From the NCBI GenBank assembly GCA_026874595.1, contig CM049310.1:62001-126000 (forward strand): a stretch of DNA of 64,000 nucleotides. The letters are read 5' to 3'. Each line of letters starts with the position of its first letter. Position 1 is the first letter of the stretch. Under the pieces are notes generated by a model. That model made no database searches. It was not told the DNA's origin and saw nothing but the letters and a program-made list of their open reading frames with translations. Shown here piece after piece: positions 1 through 9,508 of this stretch. A program made the translations under genes and the position numbers. The DNA is from Sipunculus nudus. Lineage: Eukaryota > Annelida > Sipuncula > Golfingiida > Sipunculidae.

Positions 1-486
1 CGCAGCTCGCATATCTTCATTCGCCTTATCGATTGCATCCACCAACCGCTGTACCTCGGAATATTTCAGGTAGTACAGGTCGCGTAAACCTTCGATCAAA
101 CACGAAAACCTCGTACAACTGATCATGAATGTATGGCTATGCGGGACCTCTTTTGACATTAGAAATCGTCTCACGAAATATACAGCCGCCAAACGGATGC
201 AGATGTAGTTGTACAAACGCAGGCATTCCTGGTCTGCATGCAAAGCGTCAGGGATTCCAGGACTTCCAAATAAAAAAGTGCAGATACTTTCGTCGCTGTG
301 TAAGCTCAACGAAGGTAACAACACACTGGATAGAATCTTTCCGTCCACGTTATTGAGCGTTTCAGCCACATCAGGGACGGTGGGCGACCGTTTCTTGTCT
401 AGCCGAAGAAAACCCGCGCCTCGTTGCAGTTCAAGCTGCCTCCTGACATCTAGTGGCATACATTCCTCCAAAGGTACCCCATCCAT
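1..486 (-). CDS. Unknown protein, N-terminal part, runs off the left edge
   Basis: A minus-strand frame opens at an ATG (complement of 484-486) that follows an in-frame TGA, and stays open for 162 codons to base 1, so only the N-terminus is visible. The protein is mixed hydrophilic with a leucine/aromatic-rich helical stretch near residues 95-145. I see no nucleotide-binding, zinc or membrane motif and do not recognise the family. It is divergent from the gene starting at 686, with 199 bases between them that must hold both promoters. It lies on the same strand as the terminase gene further right, and no terminase Walker B or nuclease motif is visible in it, so I do not read it as the missing terminase exon. 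Confidence 0.6.
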   Translation of the reverse strand, partial: MDGVPLEECMPLDVRRQLELQRGAGFLRLDKKRSPTVPDVAETLNNVDGKILSSVLLPSLSLHSDESICTFLFGSPGIPDALHADQECLRLYNYICIRLAAVYFVRRFLMSKEVPHSHTFMISCTRFSCLIEGLRDLYYLKYSEVQRLVDAIDKANEDMRAA

Positions 487-685
487 ATTTGGACTACTTC
501 AGCGGAAACGTCTGCGAGACATACTCGTTACGTTTTACCGTTTAGTTGACATTACTGAATAAGCTACCACCACCGCAAATAACATATAGTTCATTTCATG
601 CGGTGGTAACCCGTCACCCGTTGGGGGATCCCTTAGTAAAAACCCGTTCGGGAAAGCCCCCCACCGATGAAAACCTCAAACAACC

Positions 686-2257
686 ATGGCTGCAAAAGAC
701 CTATGTGATCCACATACCGGACGAGCAGTGACCAGGCCATTCGAGGATTGCTATGAACCGATATGGAGAATAGCCGCTGGAGCACCGGCGTCCATGTTTC
801 TGTACCTACACCACCGTCGCGTTGACGAAGTTTTTTGGATACGCTTGGTGACCCATTACATGTCAGCCCGTGATCACAGATGGCATAACCGCTACACAGA
901 AATCAAACCAAGGAACATGTTCTACGATACATTAGTGGGAGGCACGGTCATAGAACTGGACATGCCACGGCCAGACCTTGTATCGTATAGCAGGGAGCCC
1001 GGTTCTTCAGTGGAGCTGACAGATTGGCTGGACATCTTGTTCATTGACAATGATAACGGTCCCAATGACACGCTGGACAGAGTTACCGTGCCTGTACATT
1101 TCATTTTGTCAAGCGTCACGTGCATGTTCAACGAGTGGCTTATCCACGCCCGTTCCTTGAAAGCGCTGGAAAAACTACCTGGTACAGAGGCAGGTGCGCA
1201 AACCGCCGAAAGTGAAATGAGTGCCATTCCCGGAGAGACCGTGTCCGCAGCAGTGAATTTACGAAGCGTACTGAACCAGTTTTACGATGCTAATCCTGCC
1301 CCGGAAGACCAAACCACGTCTGCAGAAATGCAAGCCTTAACACCTGAACACACCTGCATGCGACTCATCTGCCATTGGGAACCGGCTGTACCTGCAACAG
1401 AGGAAGGCAGGAGGCGATCCGTGGCCGTAATGCTGTTATCTCACATGCACAATTATGGACAGGTGTTTTCAGAACGGCAGATGGACCCGGCGAGCACGGG
1501 GACGTACAAGTGCGGGATCGAGGACAAAATCTTCCGAGTGCTGACCTCAGTTAGCCTCCCCATGCTGAGCAGAATGTTTGACCAGGTGGATGACATAAAC
1601 GTCATTCTAACATGGTGCGCTAACGTTTCAATTTGTCCGGACGTGCATGATACATTATCCCAGCAGATCGCGCTTTACGCCGGATGGTTGACAGTTCGCG
1701 ACAGCTGTACAGTGCCCGGTGTGACCGATCCACTTATGAGGGCTTTTTCGCACATGAACCCTGTGGCGTTGGTACTGATATTCAGGAGGGTGATCAGTCG
1801 CCTGAGGGGGGAATGCGGACAGGTAAAGTTGCGTTTCAATAAAGGACTTGGCGCAAGGTTGCAGTCCGCCGTTGAGTGGTATATGGACGGCCGTCGGACA
1901 AACCCAGACGTCCCTTATTACTTGCAAGTTCATTTTTATGGGGCTGGTGTGCATAACGGAACGGTACGCTTCATGGAGCCTGTGTGGTATTTTACATTCA
2001 AAGGACCGCACGGCGGCCAACAACATTCTGACGAATGTTCCATGTGGATTAACGTGAGTGAACCAAATGACTTGGTGTTCCTCTGTCCCAACAAGCACTC
2101 GCGTTTGACACGACATTACGTTCCGGGGGGCATCCCAGTGGAATGGCGTTACCCCGGAATGATGGAAGAACTGCTGCAAAGGCTTTCGTACCCTCTGGAT
2201 CTGCTGATCGAATTCATCGGTTTCACGCTGGTGGAACCTATACCTGTATTGTATTGA
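686..2257 (+). CDS. Unknown 523-residue protein
   Basis: A long open frame starts at an ATG in a strong Kozak context (ACCATGG) at 686. The protein is soluble-looking, with no signal peptide or membrane span. It is rich in Cys, Trp and His, with several paired histidines, and ends in a hydrophobic stretch. I do not recognise a domain. Its position may inform: it is on the strand opposite to the terminase gene and just downstream of that gene's putative splice donor. In the UL15 family the terminase intron houses opposite-strand packaging/tegument genes (UL16, UL17). A UL17-like role is therefore a positional guess, not a sequence match. Confidence 0.75.
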   Translation: MAAKDLCDPHTGRAVTRPFEDCYEPIWRIAAGAPASMFLYLHHRRVDEVFWIRLVTHYMSARDHRWHNRYTEIKPRNMFYDTLVGGTVIELDMPRPDLVSYSREPGSSVELTDWLDILFIDNDNGPNDTLDRVTVPVHFILSSVTCMFNEWLIHARSLKALEKLPGTEAGAQTAESEMSAIPGETVSAAVNLRSVLNQFYDANPAPEDQTTSAEMQALTPEHTCMRLICHWEPAVPATEEGRRRSVAVMLLSHMHNYGQVFSERQMDPASTGTYKCGIEDKIFRVLTSVSLPMLSRMFDQVDDINVILTWCANVSICPDVHDTLSQQIALYAGWLTVRDSCTVPGVTDPLMRAFSHMNPVALVLIFRRVISRLRGECGQVKLRFNKGLGARLQSAVEWYMDGRRTNPDVPYYLQVHFYGAGVHNGTVRFMEPVWYFTFKGPHGGQQHSDECSMWINVSEPNDLVFLCPNKHSRLTRHYVPGGIPVEWRYPGMMEELLQRLSYPLDLLIEFIGFTLVEPIPVLY

Positions 2258-2346
2258 AGCATGCCGGTCAGCCGGCCGACATGTATTATTTGTGTTAACG
2301 TTGTCGCTGAACTGTGGGCGGCACAGCTGCTCTGTCAGACGCCAAA

Positions 2347-3135
2347 ATGGTAGACGTTATAGACAAATTCTCGAGGCCTTCGTTTTCGGCGCCAGGTGAC
2401 GTGTTTCTGGTGACAGACGTGTCAGGTGATACGCGTATATGCAGACCCCGTTCACAGACAGTTAACGTATTCTACGGCCTCAACTGCAAGACAGGCGCGT
2501 CATCACTATGCGTTGTGAACAAGACCCACATTTACATCTTGAGCGACCTACAGGGTAACGCAGACGAACACAGTATAGTTCCCGTAAGAATAGAACTGAA
2601 CGGACGCGCACATGTGATGCCCGCCAGAGGATACCACCAGATTTGCAGATTTTGGCTCTGCGCACCGTACAGAACGGGAAACCGTGTGACCCTCCCTGAA
2701 AACACCGTAGGCAGCATACTGGGCATTACCGACAGAGAGTGTATCACCTGGCTTCAGAGTCGGACGTTGGCCAACAGCCATGTTGTGCACCCCAGTTGGC
2801 TGTTCGTTCACGGGAGGGGGAAAGGAAAGTACGCCGGATTTGCAGAGATCGATAACATCCCTGTTTACACAAACAACACCAACCCGTCAGATGTAACCGA
2901 TATAATGGCCAGAACAGGTCCGCAGTTGTTTTATCAAGCTAGCTGTAAAAGCTTTTGGACGTACTTTTGTGACAACGGCGCAGCGACGGGCGCCGTACCT
3001 GCAGTGCCGCCAGCCCTAGTGAAGCATTCACTTTTCACGTCTTGCATGGGTGAACAGTCAGAAGACGATGTGCGCATCTCTCCAGGCGGGTTGGCGTGGC
3101 CCAACAGAGACGCCTGTGGAGGCAGGGAACCCTAA
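2347..3135 (+). CDS. Unknown 262-residue protein
   Basis: The first ATG (2347) sits in a good context (AAAATGG); the frame is open further upstream but only through non-ATG codons. The product looks globular and beta-rich. It contains a Gly/Lys-rich turn (GRGKGK near residue 157), and a similar short motif occurs in the product of 17208-17924; this may be chance or distant paralogy. No signal peptide or transmembrane helix is visible. It follows the 686 gene by 89 bases and its end overlaps the next frame, so the three plus-strand genes probably share 3' processing. Function unknown. Confidence 0.7.
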   Translation: MVDVIDKFSRPSFSAPGDVFLVTDVSGDTRICRPRSQTVNVFYGLNCKTGASSLCVVNKTHIYILSDLQGNADEHSIVPVRIELNGRAHVMPARGYHQICRFWLCAPYRTGNRVTLPENTVGSILGITDRECITWLQSRTLANSHVVHPSWLFVHGRGKGKYAGFAEIDNIPVYTNNTNPSDVTDIMARTGPQLFYQASCKSFWTYFCDNGAATGAVPAVPPALVKHSLFTSCMGEQSEDDVRISPGGLAWPNRDACGGREP

Positions 3136-3559
3136 CCGCTTTGTGCGGGTGTCGTGTGTGTCACAACACAAGAACTCGGCCATGTCAGGATGGTTAGGTA
3201 ACCTGTGCAACCGTGTTACAGCAGGCAGGCGTGCTGCCCCAGGGAGTACGTACACGCGTGTCAGCAGGCAGATAGCTGACGCAGAGAAGGACATGTCAAA
3301 GCATGGCATTGACAGGATGCTAGAGGAAAGGAGTACCACATGCAAGTTCAAATTGCAGACTGCTGTACCGGAACTCTCCGATCCAAACACACCGTCGCAG
3401 TCAGAACAGAACCGTCGTGCGGGTAGCGTTTGCACTGACCTGCCGCAAAACATATGGGAACTTAAACAACTGGACGATGAATACGTGTTGTATATGTGTG
3501 CTAGCTGTGGTTTGTGGCGCGACCTGCTGAAAGGTCGCACAAATTATTTTACCATGTGA
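3068..3559 (+). CDS. Small unknown protein, start uncertain
   Basis: The open frame from the ATG at 3068 gives 163 residues and overlaps the end of the preceding gene by 68 bases in another frame. An alternative ATG at 3183 gives 125 residues and avoids the overlap. Both have a purine at -3, so the start is undecided. The product is basic in its middle and carries a CxxC pair (CASC) near the C-terminus that could bind zinc. An ATTAAA follows 53 bases after the stop. No family recognised. It could also be a C-terminal exon of the upstream gene, but I did not find a convincing donor/acceptor pair. Confidence 0.5.
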   Translation: MCASLQAGWRGPTETPVEAGNPNRFVRVSCVSQHKNSAMSGWLGNLCNRVTAGRRAAPGSTYTRVSRQIADAEKDMSKHGIDRMLEERSTTCKFKLQTAVPELSDPNTPSQSEQNRRAGSVCTDLPQNIWELKQLDDEYVLYMCASCGLWRDLLKGRTNYFTM

Positions 3560-3611
3560 AATCATAGTGTGTTTCATTGTAAGAATCACTGCTGTATTTA
3601 CAACAATGATT

Positions 3612-3617
3612 ATTAAA
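3612..3617 (+). terminator. Poly(A) signal ATTAAA
   Basis: ATTAAA lies 53 bases past the stop of the small gene ending at 3559. It is the first hexamer available to the three plus-strand genes 686-3559, which have no AATAAA between them. Confidence 0.45.
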
Positions 3618-3729
3618 AGTATATAACAAGCGATAACACTGGCGTGAGCATTTTTAATATGTGTAAACTCTGCCACGGACGTTAATGTGTCATATGAAAG
3701 ATACTAATAATCATTGCACGTTATCATTC

Positions 3730-3735
3730 TTTATT
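3730..3735 (-). terminator. Poly(A) signal AATAAA just after the terminase frame
   Basis: The minus strand reads AATAAA five bases beyond the terminase stop at 3740. If the terminase transcript is spliced from the donor at 3808, this is an intronic poly(A) signal that would compete with splicing. If not, it ends a free-standing N-terminal terminase mRNA. Confidence 0.5.
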
Positions 3736-3739
3736 CACA

Positions 3740-4960
3740 TCATCCCTCCCTTCCCTCACACACATCCATGCGACCCAGTGGCTTTATCCCAGCTACAGTT
3801 ATACTTACATTTTGATTCCCCAAGCTGAGGAAAAACATTTCCGTGTGTAACCCGTTTTCAAAATGTATCGCCAACTTCGGTTCGTACATAGGATTTTGCT
3901 GATTGACGGTCGTTCGGAAACGTTGTTTGGCTTTGGCGTCCAAATGATCGAGTATCAGCTGCATGGAGTTGACGTGTTGCACAGTATCTGCCTTTACCTT
4001 ACGGCTGAGATCATGCGAACACGAAAAATATGCAAACCGCATATCAGTCGCCCGCATGCCCGCCGCCAGCGTGACCTGTGTGATGTATGTTTTGCCCATG
4101 CGCCTGGGAACGAGGGCCACGCATATATTTGACGTCCGGCTTTCGGTCATAACACGCCGGCTGTATCCTCCCGCTATGAAAAATCGTTTGATGATCCGCT
4201 GCAACATGTGGTTGTGCTCCGGCGCACGCGCTGCGGCAGAAAAGGCGACGATATGCATAACCATGAGACCCTGAAACGGTTCAAGAACGATGTCTTTGTA
4301 TTTAAAAAACAAATGTAACAAACTAAGCCAGTTGAGCACCGCTCGCGTTTCAGTGTTCTGCCACACGCTTTCATCCAAAGCCAGCCTGTCTGAGGGAGAC
4401 ACTGGTCGCAACCGTGAAGACATCCCGGTCACAGAGTGTTTCATCCAGTCGTGCAATTCAAACAGGGTCATGGGTATCTGTGAAGCCAGGGGAATGCAGA
4501 CGTGCGCATGGTTCTGGCGAACTCCCGCTTCTGTGTTGAGCCATATGTCAGTGAAACTGCGTGATGACGGACTACGGTTATGCGAGTCAAACTCCTTGTA
4601 CAAGTCGTCCGCTTTGCCATTTTGGAGCAGTTCGGCATTGCCCTGTAACCGGCAAACACCCGACCTCCAGAACAGGTAATCGTCGAACACATCATCCACC
4701 ACCCAAGAGAACAGTGGGTGTCTCAAAGTGCAGTCAGGGACGTCACGCACTAAAGGGTGTTGGTTGACCTGCCATTCCCTGGGGCGGTATGCAGTGACAG
4801 GGTAAACCCGTGGCGCGGTGTTCCACGCTTCACTCTCGCGATCATTATGTGTGATGTCACGATTGCTGCCGCGAACAGCCGTCTGCCCTTCTGTCTTCTG
4901 TGATTTTTTCCGATTTTGAATAGACCCGTAGGTTTGTCCGGTTATGCCCCTGACATCCAT
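3740..4960 (-). CDS. Terminase large subunit, ATPase part (UL15 type, exon 1)
   Basis: This is the motor ATPase that pumps DNA into herpesvirus capsids. The start is the ATG at 4960. Residues ~1-150 are a variable hydrophilic region. Near residue ~285 is the terminase Walker A of herpesvirus/phage type (VPRRMGKT), followed by a long helical segment and a beta-rich stretch ending in SLGNQN (residues 379-384). The Walker B (DEA) and the C-terminal nuclease are absent from the frame, which ends at residue 406. The minus strand reads GTAAGTAT directly after codon 384, in phase 0, which is about where UL15 homologues carry their conserved intron. The missing half is not seen on the minus strand between 3739 and 1, so exon 2 would lie beyond the left edge. 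Alternatively the gene is truncated here, since an AATAAA follows the stop. Family call fairly sure, gene structure less so. Confidence 0.75.
   Translation of the reverse strand: MDVRGITGQTYGSIQNRKKSQKTEGQTAVRGSNRDITHNDRESEAWNTAPRVYPVTAYRPREWQVNQHPLVRDVPDCTLRHPLFSWVVDDVFDDYLFWRSGVCRLQGNAELLQNGKADDLYKEFDSHNRSPSSRSFTDIWLNTEAGVRQNHAHVCIPLASQIPMTLFELHDWMKHSVTGMSSRLRPVSPSDRLALDESVWQNTETRAVLNWLSLLHLFFKYKDIVLEPFQGLMVMHIVAFSAAARAPEHNHMLQRIIKRFFIAGGYSRRVMTESRTSNICVALVPRRMGKTYITQVTLAAGMRATDMRFAYFSCSHDLSRKVKADTVQHVNSMQLILDHLDAKAKQRFRTTVNQQNPMYEPKLAIHFENGLHTEMFFLSLGNQNVSITVAGIKPLGRMDVCEGREG
3803..3808 (-). other. Putative splice donor of the terminase gene
   Basis: The minus strand reads GTAAGT (complement of 3808 down to 3803), a full-consensus donor followed by AT. 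Exon 1 would be 4960-3809, exactly 384 codons. The position, after Walker A and before Walker B, agrees with the intron conserved in the herpesvirus UL15 family. No matching acceptor with terminase coding sequence is visible in the window. Confidence 0.55.
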
Positions 4961-5620
4961 GAGGACGCATCAACGTTGAATATACAATGACAGGTTATGT
5001 GTCAGTCCAATCCATGTTACATATATATCAAATAAACGTGTACACGGGTATACCATCACAAGGTCAGTTCACCGTGTAAGAAAACGGCCATACGCGACAG
5101 ACAGTCTGAACTATACGCCTTTTCACCGGTGCAGTCGCACCTATTACAAAGCGCACGTGCGGTGCACTGACCTGGTTTTCTCCGTGTCTCATAAATTATC
5201 AGGGTTTACGTCAGACCTGTTTTTTTGTGCCTGAACACTCGCCGCCGTCTAGACAAAACAGGCATGTCACGGCACGTTCCCAAGGCCGACGTGCCGCAGC
5301 CCCCCCCCCCCCTAATACATACGAGTAGTTTCGTTGCGCAACAACAACACACGTGCACATGATGGTCACGTGCACACTAGAGTGCCCTATCACTTTCGAA
5401 TGCAAGTGGCAACCTGTTTGGGACACTGACCTTGGAAACGTGTCATGCCTGAACATGTTTTTGTCGAACGGTCATTGACAGAAGAGGGTCGTGTGCAACG
5501 TCGCAGAAAAACGCTGATGTAACCACACGCACTGTCCATATAAAGGATAGTACGTGACGAGGCAGCATTGAATGCACCAGACATTCTTGTAGACGTGTTG
5601 TTCCGAATTAAGTGATCGGG
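4961..5620. other. Intergenic region between terminase and first IAP gene
   Basis: About 660 bases without a credible gene. It separates two divergently transcribed genes and should hold both promoters. A TATAAAG lies at 5539-5545. A run of C residues occurs near 5300. The minus-strand frames here overlap the IAP gene and look like shadows. Confidence 0.6.
5539..5545 (+). promoter_or_regulatory. TATA box of the first IAP gene
   Basis: TATAAAG lies 76 bases before the ATG at 5621, a normal distance allowing a leader of about 50 bases. Confidence 0.55.
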
Positions 5621-6508
5621 ATGGGTAAAGGAAACAGTAAATTCCGTTGGCAACAGCTGGCCGAAACGCCAGATGTGAAGGTCAAACGTATGAAGAGCGA
5701 ACTGTGCCGCAGGAAAACGTTTGAAAGTTGGCCAGGAAAAGATATGATCAAACCCCGCATGATGGCTGCTTCGGGGTTTTACTACGACGACATTTCTGCC
5801 GTGATCAACTGCGCCTTTTGTGCAGCATCTTTCACTGAGTATCCCACAGGTTTCTGTCCTATGTGGTTCCATATGTTGTACTTTGGAAACGCATGTCCCT
5901 TTATCAACGGGAAACCGACTGACAACATCCCGGCGCCAGACAGTCTTGATCCAACGTCATTTCACACTATGGAGGCTTTGGGAATACGCAAGCACAACCC
6001 TGTCGTACCCGCCATGGGAACACTTGAGGAGAGACTTGACTCGTTCAAACCGTTACACCGCCGCTGGCCAATAGGGACTGTGCCCCCATCCGAGCAAATG
6101 GCTGAAGCAGGTTTTTTTCACCTAGGAGTAGGCGCACAGACCCGATGCTTCTGCTGCGGTAAGAAGTGCGGGGAGTTTGGACCAAACGATGACCCATGGA
6201 AAGCACACGAAAGGTTTAGCCCAAAATGTCTGTTTGTTATCCGCTGTAAGCCACGATCAGTTGCCGACCAGCAAAGACGTCCCAGCCACGGCGCACGACA
6301 TGACACATTCGATGTCGGCGGTGAAACGTTCGGCCGAGCGGAAACAGGACGCACACTGTTGTGCACCGTCTGCTTAGAAAACGAAGTGGAGGTTATCTTT
6401 TTCCCCTGCAAACATATAATCGTCTGCAACCAGTGTGCTCTGTGTTTGCTCCACTGTCCCGTGTGCCGTGAACCTATATATGGCAGTGCAAACGTGTTCA
6501 TCGCTTGA
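5621..6508 (+). CDS. IAP-like protein, two BIR domains and a RING
   Basis: The 295-residue protein starts at the first ATG (5621); an earlier GTG in frame is not used here. BIR1 (about residues 28-100) keeps a CxxC and a later His/Cys pair, but the spacing is loose and it lacks the usual Trp/Asp pattern, so it looks diverged. BIR2 (about 145-210) is canonical, with CFCC, then DPW, then H-x6-C. The C-terminal RING (about 247-290) has the C3HC4 pattern (CTVC, PCKH, CNQC, CPVC). Such proteins bind caspases or their activators and act as E3 ubiquitin ligases that block apoptosis. It is the first of three adjacent IAP genes. BIR/RING proteins are a known feature of malacoherpesviruses. Domain call firm, target unknown. 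Confidence 0.88.
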   Translation: MGKGNSKFRWQQLAETPDVKVKRMKSELCRRKTFESWPGKDMIKPRMMAASGFYYDDISAVINCAFCAASFTEYPTGFCPMWFHMLYFGNACPFINGKPTDNIPAPDSLDPTSFHTMEALGIRKHNPVVPAMGTLEERLDSFKPLHRRWPIGTVPPSEQMAEAGFFHLGVGAQTRCFCCGKKCGEFGPNDDPWKAHERFSPKCLFVIRCKPRSVADQQRRPSHGARHDTFDVGGETFGRAETGRTLLCTVCLENEVEVIFFPCKHIIVCNQCALCLLHCPVCREPIYGSANVFIA

Positions 6509-7133
6509 ACCTATCGAACCATGTGAATAGTACAGTGTCCGTTAACTTTCACGAAATTAGGAATATACTAATATGTGTTAAGTGTTAACATATCAGTGTC
6601 ATCATCATATGTACACCTCTGTATGTAAAGCAAACCATACTCGCTCATACGAGTGTCAAGGACGTGATGTCTTTGTAAGAGGATATGACTGCTAATCACG
6701 TACCGGATACCCTGCTACTTAAACGTGGTTTGTGGAAACAATGTATAAAACGTCGTTGGTCGTATGTTTCGGTTATGACGCACACCAGTATGGAGTTTTT
6801 TTGGTGTTTACGTAGTTATTTGATATATGTGTTTGTGAGTCACGTTGCCCCTGCCATTAAACATGTTTTACAAAAAGTTGTTTGTGCGTGTTGTGGAATT
6901 TCCTATGTTTGACGTCATGTCTGCTTTCTTGCTATATAAGCTCAGCACTACAGAATGTTCAGCATAACCGCCGCGGACGTCGACTGTTCAGTTTCGGCAT
7001 CATAAGTCAGCATCCTGTCATTAATAAACGGAGTGACTGTTATTTGGCACAGGGCTCTACAATTGATTCCATATGACTATCGTGCTGCTGAGCTCGTCCG
7101 GAACTTATATACACCACAGGTTGTCTGTCCAAT
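6509..7133. other. Intergenic region with CRE-like site, TATA boxes and AATAAA
   Basis: About 625 bases between the first and second IAP genes. It contains a perfect TGACGTCA (6910-6917, CREB/ATF-like), a TATATAAG (6933-6940), an AATAAA (7023-7028) that could end transcripts of the upstream gene, and a TTATATA (7105-7111) only 23 bases before the ATG. A 75-codon frame at 6685-6912 has no recognisable features and I do not call it a gene. Confidence 0.55.
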
Positions 7134-9191
7134 ATGGTAACTATATATAATAACTTGACGGGAGAGATTGTCAGTGACCGTGAACATTACAGATATGAGA
7201 TCAACCGGCTGGTGTCATACAAAACGTGGCCGAAAGGAAACCCAGCATTTCCGACAGCTCTGGCAAAAGTCGGGTTCTATTATACAGGGCGTGAAGATGA
7301 GGTAAAGTGCTTTGTTTGTGACATTCGTCTGAAACGTTGGGTGGAAACGGACCTCCCGTTGTCCGAACACGAGAGACACGCTCCTAGGTGCCAGTTCATT
7401 TTAGGAATCGACATTGGAAATGTTCCTATGGTCGCTGAAAATGAAGTGTTTTCGTTGGACAGAATACGCGAAGAAGAACGCAAGGTCACATTACTGAGAC
7501 AGACTGCCTCTGAGACAACAGGTGGAGCAAGTGGTAGTGCTACATCTAACACAAACAATGTGCCCTTACCGTTTACATTCACCTTCTTTGGCAACACTGG
7601 AGCAAAATGTAAAGTGCCACAACTGAAGATTGCTGTGAAGGAAACTTTAACTTCATTGCAACCCAACAATGAAGGGCGTTCTCCACAGTCCCATGTTCAA
7701 GCTGCTGCTGGCCCGTCCAGCATGCCCGCTGCATTCAATACAGGTCAGGAAAAACCTCGGGCTCCAACACCGTCAAATTCTACACCGGGCATGTCGACAT
7801 TGAGCCAGGATATGCAGAACCTATCTTTGCAGAGAACCAGTGTCAGCACGTTCAATATTCCAGAGACCCCCGGGGTAAGTTAAATGTTTGCAATCACGTT
7901 ATAGAGCTGATACATACATAGCGAAACTGTCAAATTGTTATACATTTGATCATAGATTACAGCGCATGTAAAGGTTTGCGGGGTGTTTTGCTGTTGTGAG
8001 AAACGTATGGGTAACATATGCGTTTAACTGAAACGGACATATGATCATGTGGACGTCATTCCACGTTACGACAATAAAGTCTGTTCTGTTTTTCAGGCAC
8101 CTGATGAGATGTGTGACGCGGCAAGCATCAGAACGATGATGCACCACGCGGCACATCCACAATACGCTGACGTAGCGATCCGGTTCAGGTCATTCAGACT
8201 GTGGCAGGCGTCGTCAATTCAACCTGTCGCCAGACTCTGTCAAGCGTGCTTCTTTTCCTTAGGCCTGGACGACCGTGTACGCTGTTTTATGTGCGGAGGT
8301 GGACTTTGTAATTGGGAGGCAGACGATAATCCTTGGACCGAACACGCACGTTGGTTCCCCCGTTGTGAGTTCCTGAATGCATGCAGACACATACCGGAGG
8401 TCCAGAATGCCATCAACGGTATGATAGACGAGTCTGAACAGGCGGGTGAGAACCGTTCACGAACTGATATTTCTGACGTTGTTGCTTCTTTTATGACTAC
8501 ACCAATGGTTAAAGAGGCACTTGAAATGGGCTTTACAAGGGATAGCATTAAGGGTGCTATGCGACTAAAGGGACGGGCATGTGTTGACATCAATGAACTG
8601 ATGGATGCTGTAGAAAAGTTTGCAGTGACTCAAAGCCGTTTTGAAAAAACAGTCACATATGCAAACATTGCACATACAGAGATTGATTCGGAGGATGAAA
8701 ACGAACCGGAAAATGCTTCTACCTCTGTTGCAGCCTCAGCGTGCAAGAACGGCGAGTGTGGAACAAGCCAGGGTAAGGAGGCAACAGGAACGAGCACCCA
8801 GAAAACAGAGAAATGTTCTGATAGCTCTAAGAAACGTAAGAAAAAGAAGACACAGAAGAAGAAGGAAAATAAGAAAAGCGAACAGGTCCCACAGCCGACA
8901 CCTGGTAGCGCCGGGGAAACAGCAGATGACAAAGAAAGCGAAAAGGCCCCACAGCCGACAGGTGGTAGCGCCGGGGAAACGGCTGATGACAAAGAACGCC
9001 GTGATACACTTTCCGCAGAAATACAGGCACTCCGCGACAAGACGAAGTGCAAAGTCTGTCTGACGAGCGAGGTTAACATCGTCTTCTTACCATGCAGCCA
9101 TTTGGTCTGTTGCCTTGACTGTTCCCTGCAGCTGCAAAAATGTCCCATTTGTCGTGAACTCATTAAAGCCACAGTGAAAACATTTATGTGA
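7134..9191 (+). CDS. Spliced IAP-like protein: BIR, intron, BIR, RING
   Basis: Two open frames form one gene by splicing. Exon 1 (7134-7874, 247 codons) carries a BIR (about residues 20-90, with CFVC and H-x6-C) and a Ser/Thr/Pro-rich linker. Exon 2 (8097-9191, 364 codons) carries a second BIR (CFMC, DNPW, H-x6-C), a short helical region that could be UBA-like, a lysine-rich segment likely to be a nuclear localisation signal, two 20-residue tandem repeats and a C-terminal C3HC4 RING. The donor (GTAAGT at 7875) and acceptor (pyrimidine tract then CAG at 8094-8096) are both good and phase 0. Without splicing, exon 1 would end two codons after the donor and exon 2 would begin at an ATG inside the intron. 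The product of about 611 residues has the layout of cellular cIAP-type proteins. Alternative: two separate proteins. Confidence 0.82.
7875..8096 (+). other. Intron of the second IAP gene
   Basis: 222 bases starting with GTAAGT and ending in a T-rich tract and CAG. Phase 0 on both sides, and it contains stops in the upstream frame. AT-rich compared with its exons, as expected of an intron. Confidence 0.8.
8875..8994 (+). repeat. Two 60-base tandem repeats inside the IAP linker
   Basis: Bases 8875-8934 and 8935-8994 are near-identical 60-mers. Each encodes a 20-residue unit with a PQPT and a GSAGETADDK motif, between the lysine-rich segment and the RING. The period is a multiple of three, so the frame is kept. 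Confidence 0.85.
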
Positions 9192-9508
9192 ATGACACAC
9201 AAGGGTCATATGATGGTAAATAACGATTCGTGCGTATACTACACCGACACGCAGTGTGAAAAGAGGTACAATATTTGACTCTCCCCCTAAGTGTTGTTAC
9301 TGCTACCGCTTCATTTCTGATACATACATATTTGCCATATACAGTTAGTGGTGTGTATGTATCATGTATAGCCCCCGTTACACCACGTCGATCGCTTAGC
9401 ATAAAGGCACGTGGTCTGCCGTGTTGCACAACACATCTTCCCCACGTCTTCCATATATAGCCGCGCTCCAGGGACTGCACTGCAGTCTGTACTCGACCAT
9501 CCGTTCAC
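9192..9508. promoter_or_regulatory. Intergenic region with TATA box of the third IAP gene
   Basis: 317 bases. ATATATAG at 9453-9460 is 49 bases before the ATG at 9509 and is the likely core promoter. I see no clear AATAAA for the upstream gene and no other gene. Confidence 0.5.

Noticed and set aside
1-486. Left-edge minus-strand frame as terminase exon 2
   Set aside because: It begins with its own ATG after an in-frame stop and lacks a Walker B or nuclease motif.
5390-5872. 160-codon minus-strand frame over the start of the first IAP gene
   Set aside because: It overlaps the well-supported IAP coding region and has no motif.
6685-6912. 75-codon frame between the first two IAP genes
   Set aside because: Short, no domain, no good start context; it lies in what looks like promoter sequence.
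8630-9202. 190-codon minus-strand frame opposite the second IAP exon
   Set aside because: Shadow of the lysine-rich, repeated and RING-coding sequence on the plus strand.
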